Below, piece by piece: positions 47,306-56,505 of a stretch of DNA of 64,000 nt (the stretch's first letter is position 1; every line of letters starts with the position of its first letter). The stretch covers positions 3,994,728 to 4,058,727 of the forward strand of contig NZ_SJPG01000001.1 of assembly GCF_007859715.1 (NCBI RefSeq), given 5' to 3'. Source of the stretch: Rubinisphaera italica. Lineage in GTDB: Bacteria > Planctomycetota > Planctomycetia > Planctomycetales > Planctomycetaceae. Both the position numbers and the translations under genes were made by a program. The notes under the pieces were generated by a model. It ran no database searches. It was not told the DNA's origin and saw nothing but the letters and a program-made list of their open reading frames with translations.

Positions 47306-48576
47306 TCCATCAATGCTTTGTCTGCAGCTTTCATCTGCCCTTCCGTGCAGATGTGAGTCATCAGGACCAGCGGCACAATCTTCGGTTCTTTGGGAGATGT
47401 TTTCACACTCGATTCGGATTCATGCTGAATACAAGAAGCGATACTGACTCCATTTTCACCGAGAATATTCGCAACCGCCGCCATTGTTCCGGGTTCATCG
47501 ACGGCATGAAATCGCAGATAGTATCGCCGTTTAATTTCATCAGCTGGTAAGATTGGCAATGGCTTTTGAGACTGCCACAAATCGAGCAGAGGGAAAGTCT
47601 TCTGTGCCCGACCAACGGCCAGATCGATCAAATCCGAGACAACAGCAGAAGCGGTCGGCATTTGACCTGCTCCCATTCCCGAAAACCAGGTTTTTCCAAC
47701 GGCATCCCCTTCGAGTTCAATCATGTTATAAGCATCATCGACATCGGCCATCGGTTGATACTTGCGAATGAGAGTCGGCTGTGTGTGAAGTTCGAGCGAG
47801 CCATCTGCCAAACGAGCAACAGCCAGCAATTTAATGCGATAGCCGAGCGTGTCTGCATATTTCAAATCAGCCAGGTCAAGTTTGTCGATTCCCTGTCGAG
47901 GAAACTGCTTGAGATCGGCTTTGGTACCAAATGCGAGTTGTGCAAGTAAGGTCAATTTTTGAGCCGCATCGGTCCCATCAACATCCATTGCCGGGTCGGC
48001 TTCGGCATACCCTTTTTTCTGTGCCTTCGCGACCGCATCTTCATAAGAGACATTCCGGTCAAGCATTTCCGTCAGAATGAAATTGCTCGTCCCATTGAGA
48101 ATGCCTTCCAGAGATGTAATTTGATTGGCAGAAAGAGATTGCGAAACTGCTTCAATAATCGGCACGCCCCCCGCGACCGCGGCTTCAAATCCGATGGCCC
48201 GCTTCAGTTCACGTGCCAGTTGAAAGAGTTCATCACCCTGTTCGCACAAAAGTGCTTTGTTAGCCGTAACGACATGCTTTCCAGCCTGCAAAGCCTGACG
48301 CACAATATCGCCTGCGGTCGTTGTTCCACCAATCAGTTCGCAAACGACATCGACATCGGGATGTTCGATCACGTCAATAGCGGTGTCAATCAGATCATCC
48401 GCCAGATTCACCGAACGCACTTTTGTCGGATCGCGCACGACCACCGATTCCACAACAATTGGTCGACCTGCTCGCCGTGTAATTCGCTCGGCTTGTTCGA
48501 ACAGAATCTTGATGACACCCGAGCCAACTGTTCCCAATCCGACCATCGCGACGCGCATCGGTTGCTGATCACTCAT
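47257..48576 (-). CDS. hom: Homoserine dehydrogenase
   Basis: The 439-residue enzyme reduces aspartate semialdehyde to homoserine in threonine and methionine synthesis. It has an NAD(P)-binding N-terminus (MRVAMVGLGTVGSGVIKIL), GKHVVTANKALL with the catalytic-region Lys, FEAAVAGGVPIIEAV, GILNGTSNFILTEM, YAEADPAMDVDGTDAAQKL and a C-terminal ACT domain (FHAVDEPGTMAAVANILGEN), the site of threonine feedback control. Its stop lies inside the acetyltransferase gene. No aspartokinase is fused or adjacent. Confidence 0.95.
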   Translation of the reverse strand: MSDQQPMRVAMVGLGTVGSGVIKILFEQAERITRRAGRPIVVESVVVRDPTKVRSVNLADDLIDTAIDVIEHPDVDVVCELIGGTTTAGDIVRQALQAGKHVVTANKALLCEQGDELFQLARELKRAIGFEAAVAGGVPIIEAVSQSLSANQITSLEGILNGTSNFILTEMLDRNVSYEDAVAKAQKKGYAEADPAMDVDGTDAAQKLTLLAQLAFGTKADLKQFPRQGIDKLDLADLKYADTLGYRIKLLAVARLADGSLELHTQPTLIRKYQPMADVDDAYNMIELEGDAVGKTWFSGMGAGQMPTASAVVSDLIDLAVGRAQKTFPLLDLWQSQKPLPILPADEIKRRYYLRFHAVDEPGTMAAVANILGENGVSIASCIQHESESSVKTSPKEPKIVPLVLMTHICTEGQMKAADKALMECSRIKKNFLRLPIRD

Positions 48577-48955
48577 TCGTTCCCGCCTGCTTCTTCAATA
48601 ACTAAATGAACTCTGCTGTTATTTTTTCAAATCAGAATGAATCTGATGAAATCTTCTGGAATTAATCACGCATGGTAACGTAACACTATGTCCTCTCACA
48701 GTCATAACTCATATCGAGCAGGATTGATTTGACAGGTCAGGGTAAAGTCGTTGCAAATGAATATTCCACGTTCTGCCAGTGTAAATACAGTCTGGCAGAA
48801 CAAAAGTAGCCAATACGAAGGCATGATGCATTAAGATAATCGCCAGTGATATCAGTTGCGACAACTTTTCACAGAGCAGTAGTCTGGCAGGACATTTGGG
48901 GAATGACTACGATAAGCTAAACACAATGTTTATTACTCGTTTATATTCCGGTAAG
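48577..48955. other. Intergenic region upstream of mqnA with an inverted repeat
   Basis: I see no gene, tRNA or REP element in this stretch. It holds a perfect 10-bp inverted repeat, GTTCTGCCAG at 48770-48779 and CTGGCAGAAC at 48792-48801, with a 12-base loop, about 155 bases before the mqnA start. AGTCTGGCAGGAC near 48880 echoes one arm. The repeat may be an operator or an RNA hairpin controlling the menaquinone genes. The hom start lies at the other side. Confidence 0.5.
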
Positions 48956-49813
48956 ATGAGCGGATCAACTTTGGAGTGGGATGCAGCTTGTAGTGCGAAC
49001 GGTCGTGAGGATTCCCCCTCGCTTTCCTACGTGCGCGTCGGTGCCGTTTCGTATTTGAATTCTAAGCCTTTAATTGAAGGGCTGGGGAACTCGCTGCGCG
49101 AAGATCAACTCGTTCTTGATGTCCCAAGTCGTCTGGCAGACAAGCTTTCCGTCGGAAATTTGGATGTGGCTCTCATTCCTTCCGTCGAGTATTTCTCGCG
49201 TCCAGATTACAAAATCATTTCCGATGCCTGCATCGCAACCCGCGGCCCTGTGCTGAGCGTGAAACTCTATTCACGTCTTCCACTGGGGGACATTCGCACA
49301 CTCGCACTCGATGAAGGTTCACGGACAAGCGTGGCATTAACTCGCGTCATGCTGCAGGAACGTTATGGCGTGATTCCCGAACTGATCCGCCTCCCAATGA
49401 CTGCGACAACAAAAGATGCGAAAACCGATGCTGTGCTCCTGATTGGTGATCGAGCCATACATCCCCCGCAGGAACATTTCGTTGAAACGTGGGATCTGGG
49501 AGAGGAATGGGTCAACTGGACAGGCCTCCCGTTTGTATTTGCCATGTGGGTCGCCCGAAAAAATGTCCCCGAGTCGCCACTCGTACAATTATTGGAACAG
49601 TCGAGAAATCGGGGACTGAAGAATCTCCAGCAAATTGCCACACGCGAAGCAAAACCGCTCGGGATCTCTGAAGAAACGGCCTACAATTATCTCAAAGACA
49701 ATCTGCATTTCCAGTTTGGCTCAGCCGAGTGGAACGGTTTGCAGTTATTCCGGGAACTCGTCGGACAACTCGAAGAGAATCCAGAATTGACACAAACAAA
49801 AGCCATTCAATGA
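48956..49813 (+). CDS. mqnA: Chorismate dehydratase, futalosine-pathway menaquinone synthesis
   Basis: The 285-residue protein has the MqnA pattern: VRVGAVSYLNSKPLIEGLG, VPSRLADKLSVGNLDVALIP, SVEYFSRPDYKIISDACIA, SVKLYSRLPLGDIRTLALDE, SRTSVALTRVMLQERYG and AVLLIGDRAIHP. It converts chorismate to 3-enolpyruvyl-benzoate in the first committed step. Several starts are possible (TTG 48896, ATG 48926, ATG 48956); the last gives the shortest extra tail before the conserved core and is chosen with modest certainty. mqnC follows on the same strand after a family E repeat pair. Confidence 0.9.
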   Translation: MSGSTLEWDAACSANGREDSPSLSYVRVGAVSYLNSKPLIEGLGNSLREDQLVLDVPSRLADKLSVGNLDVALIPSVEYFSRPDYKIISDACIATRGPVLSVKLYSRLPLGDIRTLALDEGSRTSVALTRVMLQERYGVIPELIRLPMTATTKDAKTDAVLLIGDRAIHPPQEHFVETWDLGEEWVNWTGLPFVFAMWVARKNVPESPLVQLLEQSRNRGLKNLQQIATREAKPLGISEETAYNYLKDNLHFQFGSAEWNGLQLFRELVGQLEENPELTQTKAIQ

Positions 49814-49819
49814 TAATCT

Positions 49820-49887
49820 GTAGGTCAGGCACCGCCTGACGAGAATAGACGCCCGATGCTCATCATGTCAGGCAGTTCCTGACCTAC
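49820..49887. repeat. Intergenic repeat family E, facing pair
   Basis: GTAGGTCAGGCACCGCCTGAC (49820-49840) and GTCAGGCAGTTCCTGACCTAC (49867-49887) pair with each other, and each also has a small internal hairpin. They lie between mqnA and mqnC. Confidence 0.8.
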
Positions 49888-49940
49888 GACATTTTAACTT
49901 TCAACTCTCAATCTTAAACATTCAACCCTAAGTCTCTCCC

Positions 49941-51098
49941 ATGATCAGCCAGGCTCATTCCGATTCTTCTGACATTCGCCCAATCCTTGAGAAAGCGGTC
50001 GCTGGTGAGCGAATTTCGCCGGAAGAGGGTCTGCAATTACTTGAATCGCACGATCTGGTCGCAATTGGTCAAGCTGCCGACGAGGTGACCAAACGCCTGC
50101 ATCCCGAAGAATTCCGTACCTACAATATTGATCGCAATATCAATTACACGAATGCCTGCACGGCGGTATGTGATTTCTGTGCGTTTTATCGTCCGCCAAA
50201 TCATCCTGAAGTTTACGTGTTGCCGATTGAAACGCTGCTCGAAAAGATTGAAGAAACGGTCGCACTGGGGGGGGATCAAATTCTATTGCAAGGCGGCCTG
50301 CATCCGAAATTACCTCTCGAATGGTATGAGGATATGCTCCGTCAGCTCAAAGCCGCTTATCCTCAAGTGAACATACACGGTTTCAGTCCACCTGAAATTC
50401 ATCACTTCACCAAGATCAGCAAACTGCCTCTCAAAACTGTGCTGGAAAGATTGAAAGCCGCTGGTTTGGGAAGCTTGCCCGGTGGTGGCGGAGAAATTCT
50501 GGTTGATCGCGTTCGCAAGGAAATCACTCGCGGCAAAGTCATGACGGACGACTGGTTGAATGTGAACCGTGTCTGGCATGAACTGGGTGGCAAGTCGACT
50601 GCGACAATGATGTTTGGCCATGTCGAAACACTGGCCGAGCGAATTGAACATCTCGAACGACTGCGGGAAGTTCAGGACGAAACCGGCGGCTTCACGGCTT
50701 TCATCTGCTGGACCTTCCAACCAGATAACACCGAGATGTCTCATATTCCTCCGACAGGAGCCTTTGAATATCTGAAAACACAGGCGGTCAGCCGATTGTA
50801 TCTGGATAACTTTCCGAACATTCAATCGTCATGGGTCACTCAGGGAGAAAAAGTGGGCCAGATTGCGCTCGCCTTCGGTGCGAACGACATGGGCAGCTTG
50901 ATGATTGAAGAGAATGTCGTCTCCCAAGCCGGAACCGTGCATCAATTGACGATTGAATCGATCCGACGCTGTATCACCGAAGCCGGCTATATTCCTCGTC
51001 AACGTAATGTCTTCTACGAATACATCGACGAGTACGATCCCAACGCGGCTCCAGAAATCCCGAGCCGAGCTCCAAAAAATCTGGTGGAGTTAGGTTAA
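49941..51098 (+). CDS. mqnC: Cyclic dehypoxanthinyl futalosine synthase, radical SAM
   Basis: The 385-residue radical SAM enzyme has its cluster motif in NYTNACTAVCDFCAFYRPP (Cys73, Cys77, Cys80; CxxxCxxC). It also has ALGGDQILLQGGLHPKLPLE, IHGFSPPEIHHFTK, GLGSLPGGGGEILVDRVRK and ATMMFGHVETLAERIEHL. It closes the ring of dehypoxanthinyl futalosine with SAM on the way to menaquinone. It follows mqnA at 127 bases and precedes a molybdoenzyme gene. MqnB, MqnD and MqnE are not in the window, so the pathway is split in this genome. Confidence 0.93.
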   Translation: MISQAHSDSSDIRPILEKAVAGERISPEEGLQLLESHDLVAIGQAADEVTKRLHPEEFRTYNIDRNINYTNACTAVCDFCAFYRPPNHPEVYVLPIETLLEKIEETVALGGDQILLQGGLHPKLPLEWYEDMLRQLKAAYPQVNIHGFSPPEIHHFTKISKLPLKTVLERLKAAGLGSLPGGGGEILVDRVRKEITRGKVMTDDWLNVNRVWHELGGKSTATMMFGHVETLAERIEHLERLREVQDETGGFTAFICWTFQPDNTEMSHIPPTGAFEYLKTQAVSRLYLDNFPNIQSSWVTQGEKVGQIALAFGANDMGSLMIEENVVSQAGTVHQLTIESIRRCITEAGYIPRQRNVFYEYIDEYDPNAAPEIPSRAPKNLVELG

Positions 51099-51109
51099 CT
51101 CAGAAGTAA

Positions 51110-51130
51110 GTCAGGCAATGCCTGACCTAC
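51110..51130. repeat. Intergenic repeat family E, single copy
   Basis: GTCAGGCAATGCCTGACCTAC, with GTCAGGC and GCCTGAC pairing, lies between mqnC and the sulfite-oxidase-like gene. The 20-base core matches 42231-42251. Confidence 0.75.
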
Positions 51131-51169
51131 AACTCGGCAACCCTCAACATTAAACCCTCAACGAACCAC

Positions 51170-51844
51170 ATGGACGATCCCAAATATCAAATCGGTGAAC
51201 CGCCCAATCCGATCTCGTCTGATGACGAAATCATAATCAGTTCGGATACCTTGCGTTCCGAGAGGATTCCACCCGGTCAGTCACGAACTCGCAAATGGCC
51301 TGTGCTGCAGGCGGGATCCATTCCACAGGTTGAGAAATCGGAATGGTCTCTCGAAGTTAAAGGGCTTGTTGATCAACCAATGATCTGGAACTGGAAACAG
51401 TTTCAGGAATTGCCGCGGGTGAAAGTCTTTTCCGATTTTCATTGCGTAACACAGTGGTCTCGTCTCGGAAACATCTGGGAAGGTGTCTCCACAAAAACGA
51501 TTGCAGAACTTGTGGGGATTCAGCCGGAAGCAAAATTTGTAATTGCCGAAGGCTATGACCGAGGCTGGACAACAAACCTGCCTGTGGATCGCTTTCTGGC
51601 AGAAGATGCCTTGCTGTGTGACCTGCATGATGGCGAACCACTCACGGCTGATCACGGAGCTCCCGTTCGTTTGATTGTTCCCCTGTTGTATGCCTGGAAA
51701 AGTGCGAAGTGGTTGAAATCGCTTGAGTTTGTTGCAGAAGATCAACCCGGCTATTGGGAGCAAGGCGGCTATCACAACGAAGGAGATCCGTGGCGAGAAC
51801 AACGCTTCGCTTCCGATGATATTCCTCCCGGTTTTGGGATTTAA
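51170..51844 (+). CDS. Sulfite-oxidase-like molybdopterin protein
   Basis: The 224-residue protein is a short oxidoreductase of the molybdopterin-dependent sulfite-oxidase fold. The domain core is EWSLEVKGLVDQP, then RVKVFSDFHCVTQWSRLGN with Cys92, the expected molybdenum ligand, IWEGVSTKTIAELVGI, and the pocket segment GAPVRLIVPLLYAWKSAKW. There is no dimerisation domain, no haem motif and no signal peptide (the N-terminus is acidic), so it may act in the cytoplasm as in the YuiH-type group. Substrate is unknown. A family A repeat pair follows the stop by 18 bases. Confidence 0.85.
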   Translation: MDDPKYQIGEPPNPISSDDEIIISSDTLRSERIPPGQSRTRKWPVLQAGSIPQVEKSEWSLEVKGLVDQPMIWNWKQFQELPRVKVFSDFHCVTQWSRLGNIWEGVSTKTIAELVGIQPEAKFVIAEGYDRGWTTNLPVDRFLAEDALLCDLHDGEPLTADHGAPVRLIVPLLYAWKSAKWLKSLEFVAEDQPGYWEQGGYHNEGDPWREQRFASDDIPPGFGI

Positions 51845-51861
51845 ATAGTGGAGCACATCAG

Positions 51862-51936
51862 TATAAGCACGAAGCGCAAGCGAGTGTGTTTATTGTCTGA
51901 CCTACCTTATTCACTCGCTTGCGCTTCGTGCTTGTA
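51862..51936. repeat. REP-like repeat family A, facing pair 2
   Basis: TATAAGCACGAAGCGCAAGC at 51862 onward and its partner ending at 51936 pair over 25 bases with one mismatch. The right arm overlaps the last codons of the convergent gene at 51911-52333. Confidence 0.9.
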
Positions 51937-52333
51937 AGAATCCCGCTGAGGAAGCAAACAGGCGTTCGCGGCGTTGGGTATCCTGAGCGTTGAGTTCGAG
52001 CGATTCAGCTGCCGTCTTCAACTCTTCCAAGGTCGCCTGACAATACGCACATCCGACGCTTTCCAGATGGAAAGCCAAATAATCGAGCCGCTCGGCTTCG
52101 AGAGCATTCATCAGATAAAGCCCCATTTCTGATCGAGATGGGCAACTAATGCGTCCATGTCGCCAGACTTCTCCTATTGAAATGGATCCCGAATCCCGGC
52201 CATCCAACAATGCTTGCAGCCTCTCGCGCAGACTGGAATCTTTCCGAAGCTTCGCTTCAATCGTGGATGCAGTCACCAGATTGAGCAGTTCATCTGCGTA
52301 AGCCAGTAAATCCTCGTCGCTGATCGTACTCAT
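51911..52333 (-). CDS. Anti-sigma-factor-like zinc-finger protein
   Basis: The 140-residue protein has an N-terminal helical part (STISDEDLLAYADELLNL, then EAKLRKDSSLRERLQALLDG) and a Cys/His cluster: RISCPSRSEMGLYLMNALEA, then AERLDYLAFHLESVGCAYCQATLEEL. Cys-His-x-Cys-x2-Cys of this shape is frequent in planctomycete proteins that accompany ECF sigma factors, but no sigma gene is adjacent, so the role is inferred. The last residues (FLQARSASE) are encoded by the right arm of a family A repeat, which also provides the stop codon. It is divergent from the double-GNAT gene, with about 134 bases between. Confidence 0.65.
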   Translation of the reverse strand: MSTISDEDLLAYADELLNLVTASTIEAKLRKDSSLRERLQALLDGRDSGSISIGEVWRHGRISCPSRSEMGLYLMNALEAERLDYLAFHLESVGCAYCQATLEELKTAAESLELNAQDTQRRERLFASSAGFLQARSASE

Positions 52334-52467
52334 TTGGCTACAGTTCTCCGACTCGGTCTGGTATGATCTTGAACCCGAAACTGTTTTTTATGCAGTTTTT
52401 ATTGTCGAGACAATGCCCTGGCCTATGCTCGCGGGTTTTTCTGGCAAAATCTAAAATTGAAAATTCT

Positions 52468-53430
52468 ATGGCTGACGTTCAAATACGGACATTTCGGAAC
52501 TTTGATCCTCCCGAACTGGTCAGGTTATGGAATTCAGCACATCAGTCTCGTGGAGTCGCTGCTCCTATCTCTGCTGACATATTCGATTCGACAGTTCTGG
52601 CTCATCTGTATTTCGATCCAGCCGGGATGATCGTCGCTCAGCAGGGGCAAAATCTAGTCGGTTTTGTCCATGTCGGCTTCTGTTCTAACGAAACCCGAAC
52701 GGCTTTGGATCATACTCAAGCAGTCATTTGTGCGATCGTTGTCGATCCGCAACATCAGCATGAAGACATCGGCACTCAATTACTATCAGCCGCACGCGAC
52801 TATGCACAGACATCTGGAGCAACAATCCTGTTTGCCGGGCCTTCCCCGAATCGCGATCCGTTTTATAGCGGAATTTATGGGGGGAGCCGTCCTTCAGGTT
52901 TTTTGGCCAGTCAACCGTCACTCGATGGATTTCTTCTCCAGAATGGCTTTGAAGCCTTTGAACGCCATGGCATCTTTCAAAAAGATTTACAGAACACACG
53001 CGAACCAATCAATTTTCGACTCTCAACAATTCGAAGAAAAACGGAATTGCGGCTTATCGAAGATGAGCAGACGGACGACTGGTGGTGGAATGTGCGACGG
53101 GCACGCTTCGATATGCTGCGATTCGAGATGCTTCCGAAAAATCAACTCGAACCGATCGTAGCAGCAATCACCGTTTATGGACTCGACTTCTACATATCAA
53201 ACTGGAATCATCGAGCCGTGGGGATGCTGGATCTGTTTGTGATGGAAGACCATCGCCGCAAAGGCTACGGCCAGGCCCTGCTCGTTGAAGTCGGACGTCG
53301 ACTCAAAGACGAAATGATCACCCTGCTGGAAATTCACGCTCCCCTCGAAAATGAAGCCATGGTCAAACTGATCGAAGGCGCCGGCTTTACGCAAATCGAT
53401 ACTGGCATCGTGTATCGTCAGAAACTCTAA
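52468..53430 (+). CDS. Tandem-GNAT acetyltransferase
   Basis: The 320-residue protein has two GNAT domains. The N-terminal domain has IRTFRNFDPPELVRLWNSAH, VGFVHVGFCS and VDPQHQHEDIGTQLLSAARD. The C-terminal domain has VGMLDLFVMEDHRRKGYGQA, then ENEAMVKLIEGAGFTQIDTG. The C-terminal Q/R-x-x-G-x-G/A loop is intact, while the N-terminal one is degenerate (HEDIGTQ), so only the second half may bind acetyl-CoA. The layout is that of MshD-like double-GNAT enzymes, but no mycothiol pathway is implied. Start ATG 52468 is chosen over 52363. The next frame begins right after its stop. Confidence 0.8.
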   Translation: MADVQIRTFRNFDPPELVRLWNSAHQSRGVAAPISADIFDSTVLAHLYFDPAGMIVAQQGQNLVGFVHVGFCSNETRTALDHTQAVICAIVVDPQHQHEDIGTQLLSAARDYAQTSGATILFAGPSPNRDPFYSGIYGGSRPSGFLASQPSLDGFLLQNGFEAFERHGIFQKDLQNTREPINFRLSTIRRKTELRLIEDEQTDDWWWNVRRARFDMLRFEMLPKNQLEPIVAAITVYGLDFYISNWNHRAVGMLDLFVMEDHRRKGYGQALLVEVGRRLKDEMITLLEIHAPLENEAMVKLIEGAGFTQIDTGIVYRQKL

Positions 53431-54120
53431 TTGAACTCACTACCTTACGGTGTGATCGATAGCGCGAACCAATCGAGCTACGTGGATTTGGTTAAAGTTG
53501 ACTATGCAACTTTGAGGGTAACCGCTGTGGAAAATGTTCAGGAACTGGCTCGCAAACTGATTGACTACTGCGATAAATGTAATCATCAAAAGTTTATCGA
53601 GACACTGGATTTAGTGAGTCCCAATGCGGCAATCACAGCTAACGGCCTGATGAACTATAAGCAAGATTTGCTTTCACTTGATGAAGATGAAGTTGCTGAA
53701 TTATTTGAAAGTATTGATGCGGAACTCAAGCTGGAAGAATATCACGAAAACAGGCTCTTCTTTGCGTTTGCGGCTCTCGGTGCTATGTTTGAATTGCGAA
53801 GTAAAGTTGATAAAAATCCGTTCTGTTATCCTCCCGGCCGAGCAAGTGAGTCGGATGATATTGATCACACACTCATCATGAATGATCTGGAAATGTGGGA
53901 TGATCAATATGTCCAACGATTTGCTGAAATCTCATTTCAAACCAAAGATCAGTTCATTATCCGCGCCGCAGCTTATTTAATTGGAATACGAATCTGGAGT
54001 AAGAAAGAAGCATCAACATGGGAAACCGCATGGTTATCCGACCTGTTCATATTCTGGCATAGTGAATATGTCCCGCTCGCTCAACACCCAGGAAATTCCA
54101 GAATTTTGGAACCCAAATAA
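53431..54120 (+). CDS. Hypothetical protein in tandem with the GNAT gene
   Basis: The 229-residue protein, if started at the TTG directly after the GNAT stop, has no known motif. It is acidic and helical (ENVQELARKLIDYC, DLLSLDEDEVAELFESIDAE, AYLIGIRIWSKKE), with no signal peptide or membrane segment. No SD is visible, so translational coupling to the GNAT gene (stop and start adjacent) is likely. GTG at 53452 is an alternative start. The sequence is more AT-rich than its neighbour. Between this stop and rodA, 127 bases hold nothing I can name. Confidence 0.5.
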   Translation: MNSLPYGVIDSANQSSYVDLVKVDYATLRVTAVENVQELARKLIDYCDKCNHQKFIETLDLVSPNAAITANGLMNYKQDLLSLDEDEVAELFESIDAELKLEEYHENRLFFAFAALGAMFELRSKVDKNPFCYPPGRASESDDIDHTLIMNDLEMWDDQYVQRFAEISFQTKDQFIIRAAAYLIGIRIWSKKEASTWETAWLSDLFIFWHSEYVPLAQHPGNSRILEPK

Positions 54121-54247
54121 CCTCAATAGCTGATCATGTCCAAAAATATTTTATGTATGAGACGCTGAATACGCGAACTGCAGGAGCAAAATTCGCTATT
54201 CAGTCTCTCGGCGCCCAAGCGACTGCCCCGGTCAAGCAGAATGCTTG

Positions 54248-55375
54248 CTAGTAGCGGAAGGTTTGGCCGGAGACTTCGAAGCTGGGGCGGATGGCGAAGT
54301 TGATGAGGAGGCCGAGGCTGAAGGAGGTCATTAGCATGCTGGAGCCTCCGTAGCTGATCAGGGGGAGAGTGAGGCCTGTGATGGGAGTCAGGCCGACGGT
54401 CATGCCGGTGTTGATGATAAGTTGAGTGCAGAGAATGGCCACGATGCCAACTGCTAAAAGTCTGCTAAAGGGCTCTTCGGTTGAGGCTGAGATTTGTAGT
54501 CCCTGAGCAAAGAGGATGAGATAGATTAGAATCACTCCCAGGCAGCCCCACAGTCCCCAGTATTCACCAATCAGGCAGAAGACGAAATCCGTGCGTGAGG
54601 CGGGGAGATGATACAGATACATGTCATCCGTCGGCTGTCCTGCAACCGCACTTCCCCAAATGCCGCCCAGCGCCAGCATCTGCTTGGACTGATGCAGATG
54701 ATAGCCATCACCTCGGGGAGCAGGCCCTCCATCTTCCTGGGTGAACAGCGTAGTCACGCGGGATTTTTGCTCGGCTGACATCATCGTCCAGCCGACAGGC
54801 AGCGAGGCGATTCCCAGAAAAATGATCAGCAGCAAGTGTGTCAATCGAGCCCCGGCTGCGAATAACATGCAGAACAGAACTGGCAGGAAGAGCAAGGCAG
54901 TTCCCAAATCCGGCTCCTTCAGAATCATCCCCATCGGGATAAGCGTCATTGTGAACGGAATAATCAATCCCCAGAATTTGCGAAAGTTGTCCCGATACAT
55001 CAGGTACTGTGCCAGAGCCATCATGTAAACCAGCTTGGCGACTTCCGAAGGTTGAAAGTTGATCGGACCGAGCGGGATCCACCGATGCGAACCCCCTTTG
55101 GCGGGCATGAAGTAGGGGACGATCAATAATCCCAGGCAAAGCAAAAACAGATAATAGGCTTTCCCACGCCAGAAACGGATCGGGACGACAATCGCAACAA
55201 TCGTGGCGGGAATCGAGAGGATGATCCAAAACAGGTGTCGCTGGAACAATCCCCCATCATCGGCCAGTTCATCCCCCCGCTGAATGGCCAGCAGGCCAAT
55301 CGCCATGAGTGCCAATTGCATCAAGACCAGGAGCCAGGGAAATCGAGACCAGCTGAGTTGAGAATCTTGCATCAC
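54248..55375 (-). CDS. rodA: Rod shape-determining protein, SEDS peptidoglycan glycosyltransferase
   Basis: The 375-residue membrane protein has about ten helices and the SEDS family signatures: [39 protein letters not shown] (with the functional Asp of the extracellular loop), and the C-terminal [20 protein letters not shown]. It polymerises glycan strands during elongation together with a class B PBP. In planctomycetes, which lack FtsZ, a RodA suggests wall synthesis outside the division path. No mreBCD or PBP2 gene is adjacent. It is divergent from lpxA with about 306 bases between, which hold no evident gene. Confidence 0.93.
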   Translation of the reverse strand: MMQDSQLSWSRFPWLLVLMQLALMAIGLLAIQRGDELADDGGLFQRHLFWIILSIPATIVAIVVPIRFWRGKAYYLFLLCLGLLIVPYFMPAKGGSHRWIPLGPINFQPSEVAKLVYMMALAQYLMYRDNFRKFWGLIIPFTMTLIPMGMILKEPDLGTALLFLPVLFCMLFAAGARLTHLLLIIFLGIASLPVGWTMMSAEQKSRVTTLFTQEDGGPAPRGDGYHLHQSKQMLALGGIWGSAVAGQPTDDMYLYHLPASRTDFVFCLIGEYWGLWGCLGVILIYLILFAQGLQISASTEEPFSRLLAVGIVAILCTQLIINTGMTVGLTPITGLTLPLISYGGSSMLMTSFSLGLLINFAIRPSFEVSGQTFRY

Positions 55376-55681
55376 CGTTCAATTCGCGAAAAATCCGTTT
55401 TTGATGAAACTGGTTCTGCTAGACGTTTTGTGAGAAAACTGCTTTCCCACAGGGTATACCGAAATCTGCATCAAGAGAGAGAATATCGCGATTCTACTAT
55501 AAAGATCAACGGGGATTGATTTTGCCCCTTCAAGACTCCCATTGACCGAATTTTCTGAACTCGTGATAATTCCCCATCCCGTCTCGGACTGCGAATTGCC
55601 AGGACGCAATGCAGGAACCGATGACGATTCAAATTATTGACGACCATTTCTCAATGAAATGCCCGCAGGAAGGACTCTGCT

Positions 55682-56458
55682 GTGTCTATTCACCCCTCCG
55701 CCATTATCGATTCTCAAGCAACAATTGATCCCACCGCCAACATTGGACCTTATGTCGTCATCGAAGGCCCCGTGACCATAGGTGCAGGGACTCAGGTCGG
55801 CCCCTTTACGAACATTTACGGACACACCTCAATCGGAGAAAACTGCAAGATTCATTCGCGGGTTTCCATCGGAGATCTTCCTCAGGATCGAGCATTTCAT
55901 GGTGAAACCTCGTATTGCACGATTGGCAATAATGTCATTATGCGCGAGGGTGTCAGTGTTCATCGTGGCACCGGGGAGGGAGCATCGACCATCATCAATG
56001 ACAACTGTTTCCTGATGACGAATTCGCATGTCGGCCATAATTGTGAACTCGAAAACGGCGTGATTATGATCAGCGGTTCACTGCTCGGCGGACATGTGCA
56101 TGTCGGGGAACGAGCCGTGATTTCAGGGAATGCAGCCGTGCATCAGTTCTGCCGCATCGGCTGCTATGCCATGATTGGTGGACTCTCCAAGATCGTCCAG
56201 GACATTCCTCCATTCACGATGACCAACCACGCAGGCGAAATTATCGCCATCAATCTGGTCGGACTGAAGCGAGCCGGGTTCAATCCGGATGAGCGAAAAG
56301 ATATCAAAGCCGCTTTCCGCATTATGTATCGTGATGGCCACACCCATCGTCATGCAATGGAAATCCTTAATGAGCGTGCATTTTGCTCAGCGGTTAATCC
56401 ACTCCTCGATTTCCTGAACGAAACCAGTGCTCGCGGATTAACAAAAGGAGCCGCATAA
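55682..56458 (+). CDS. lpxA: UDP-N-acetylglucosamine acyltransferase
   Basis: The 258-residue protein is a left-handed beta-helix acyltransferase built of hexapeptide repeats ([20 protein letters not shown] onward), with the LpxA-specific C-terminal helices ([20 protein letters not shown] and [12 protein letters not shown]). It transfers a hydroxyacyl chain from ACP to UDP-GlcNAc, the first step of lipid A, which supports an outer membrane. The start is GTG at 55682, with AGGAAGGA 7-14 bases before it. LpxC, FabZ and LpxB are not next to it. Confidence 0.93.
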   Translation: MSIHPSAIIDSQATIDPTANIGPYVVIEGPVTIGAGTQVGPFTNIYGHTSIGENCKIHSRVSIGDLPQDRAFHGETSYCTIGNNVIMREGVSVHRGTGEGASTIINDNCFLMTNSHVGHNCELENGVIMISGSLLGGHVHVGERAVISGNAAVHQFCRIGCYAMIGGLSKIVQDIPPFTMTNHAGEIIAINLVGLKRAGFNPDERKDIKAAFRIMYRDGHTHRHAMEILNERAFCSAVNPLLDFLNETSARGLTKGAA

Positions 56459-56505
56459 GCGGGATGAATCCCATTAGAGGTTTCTGATGAAACAATTCCT
56501 GGCTA

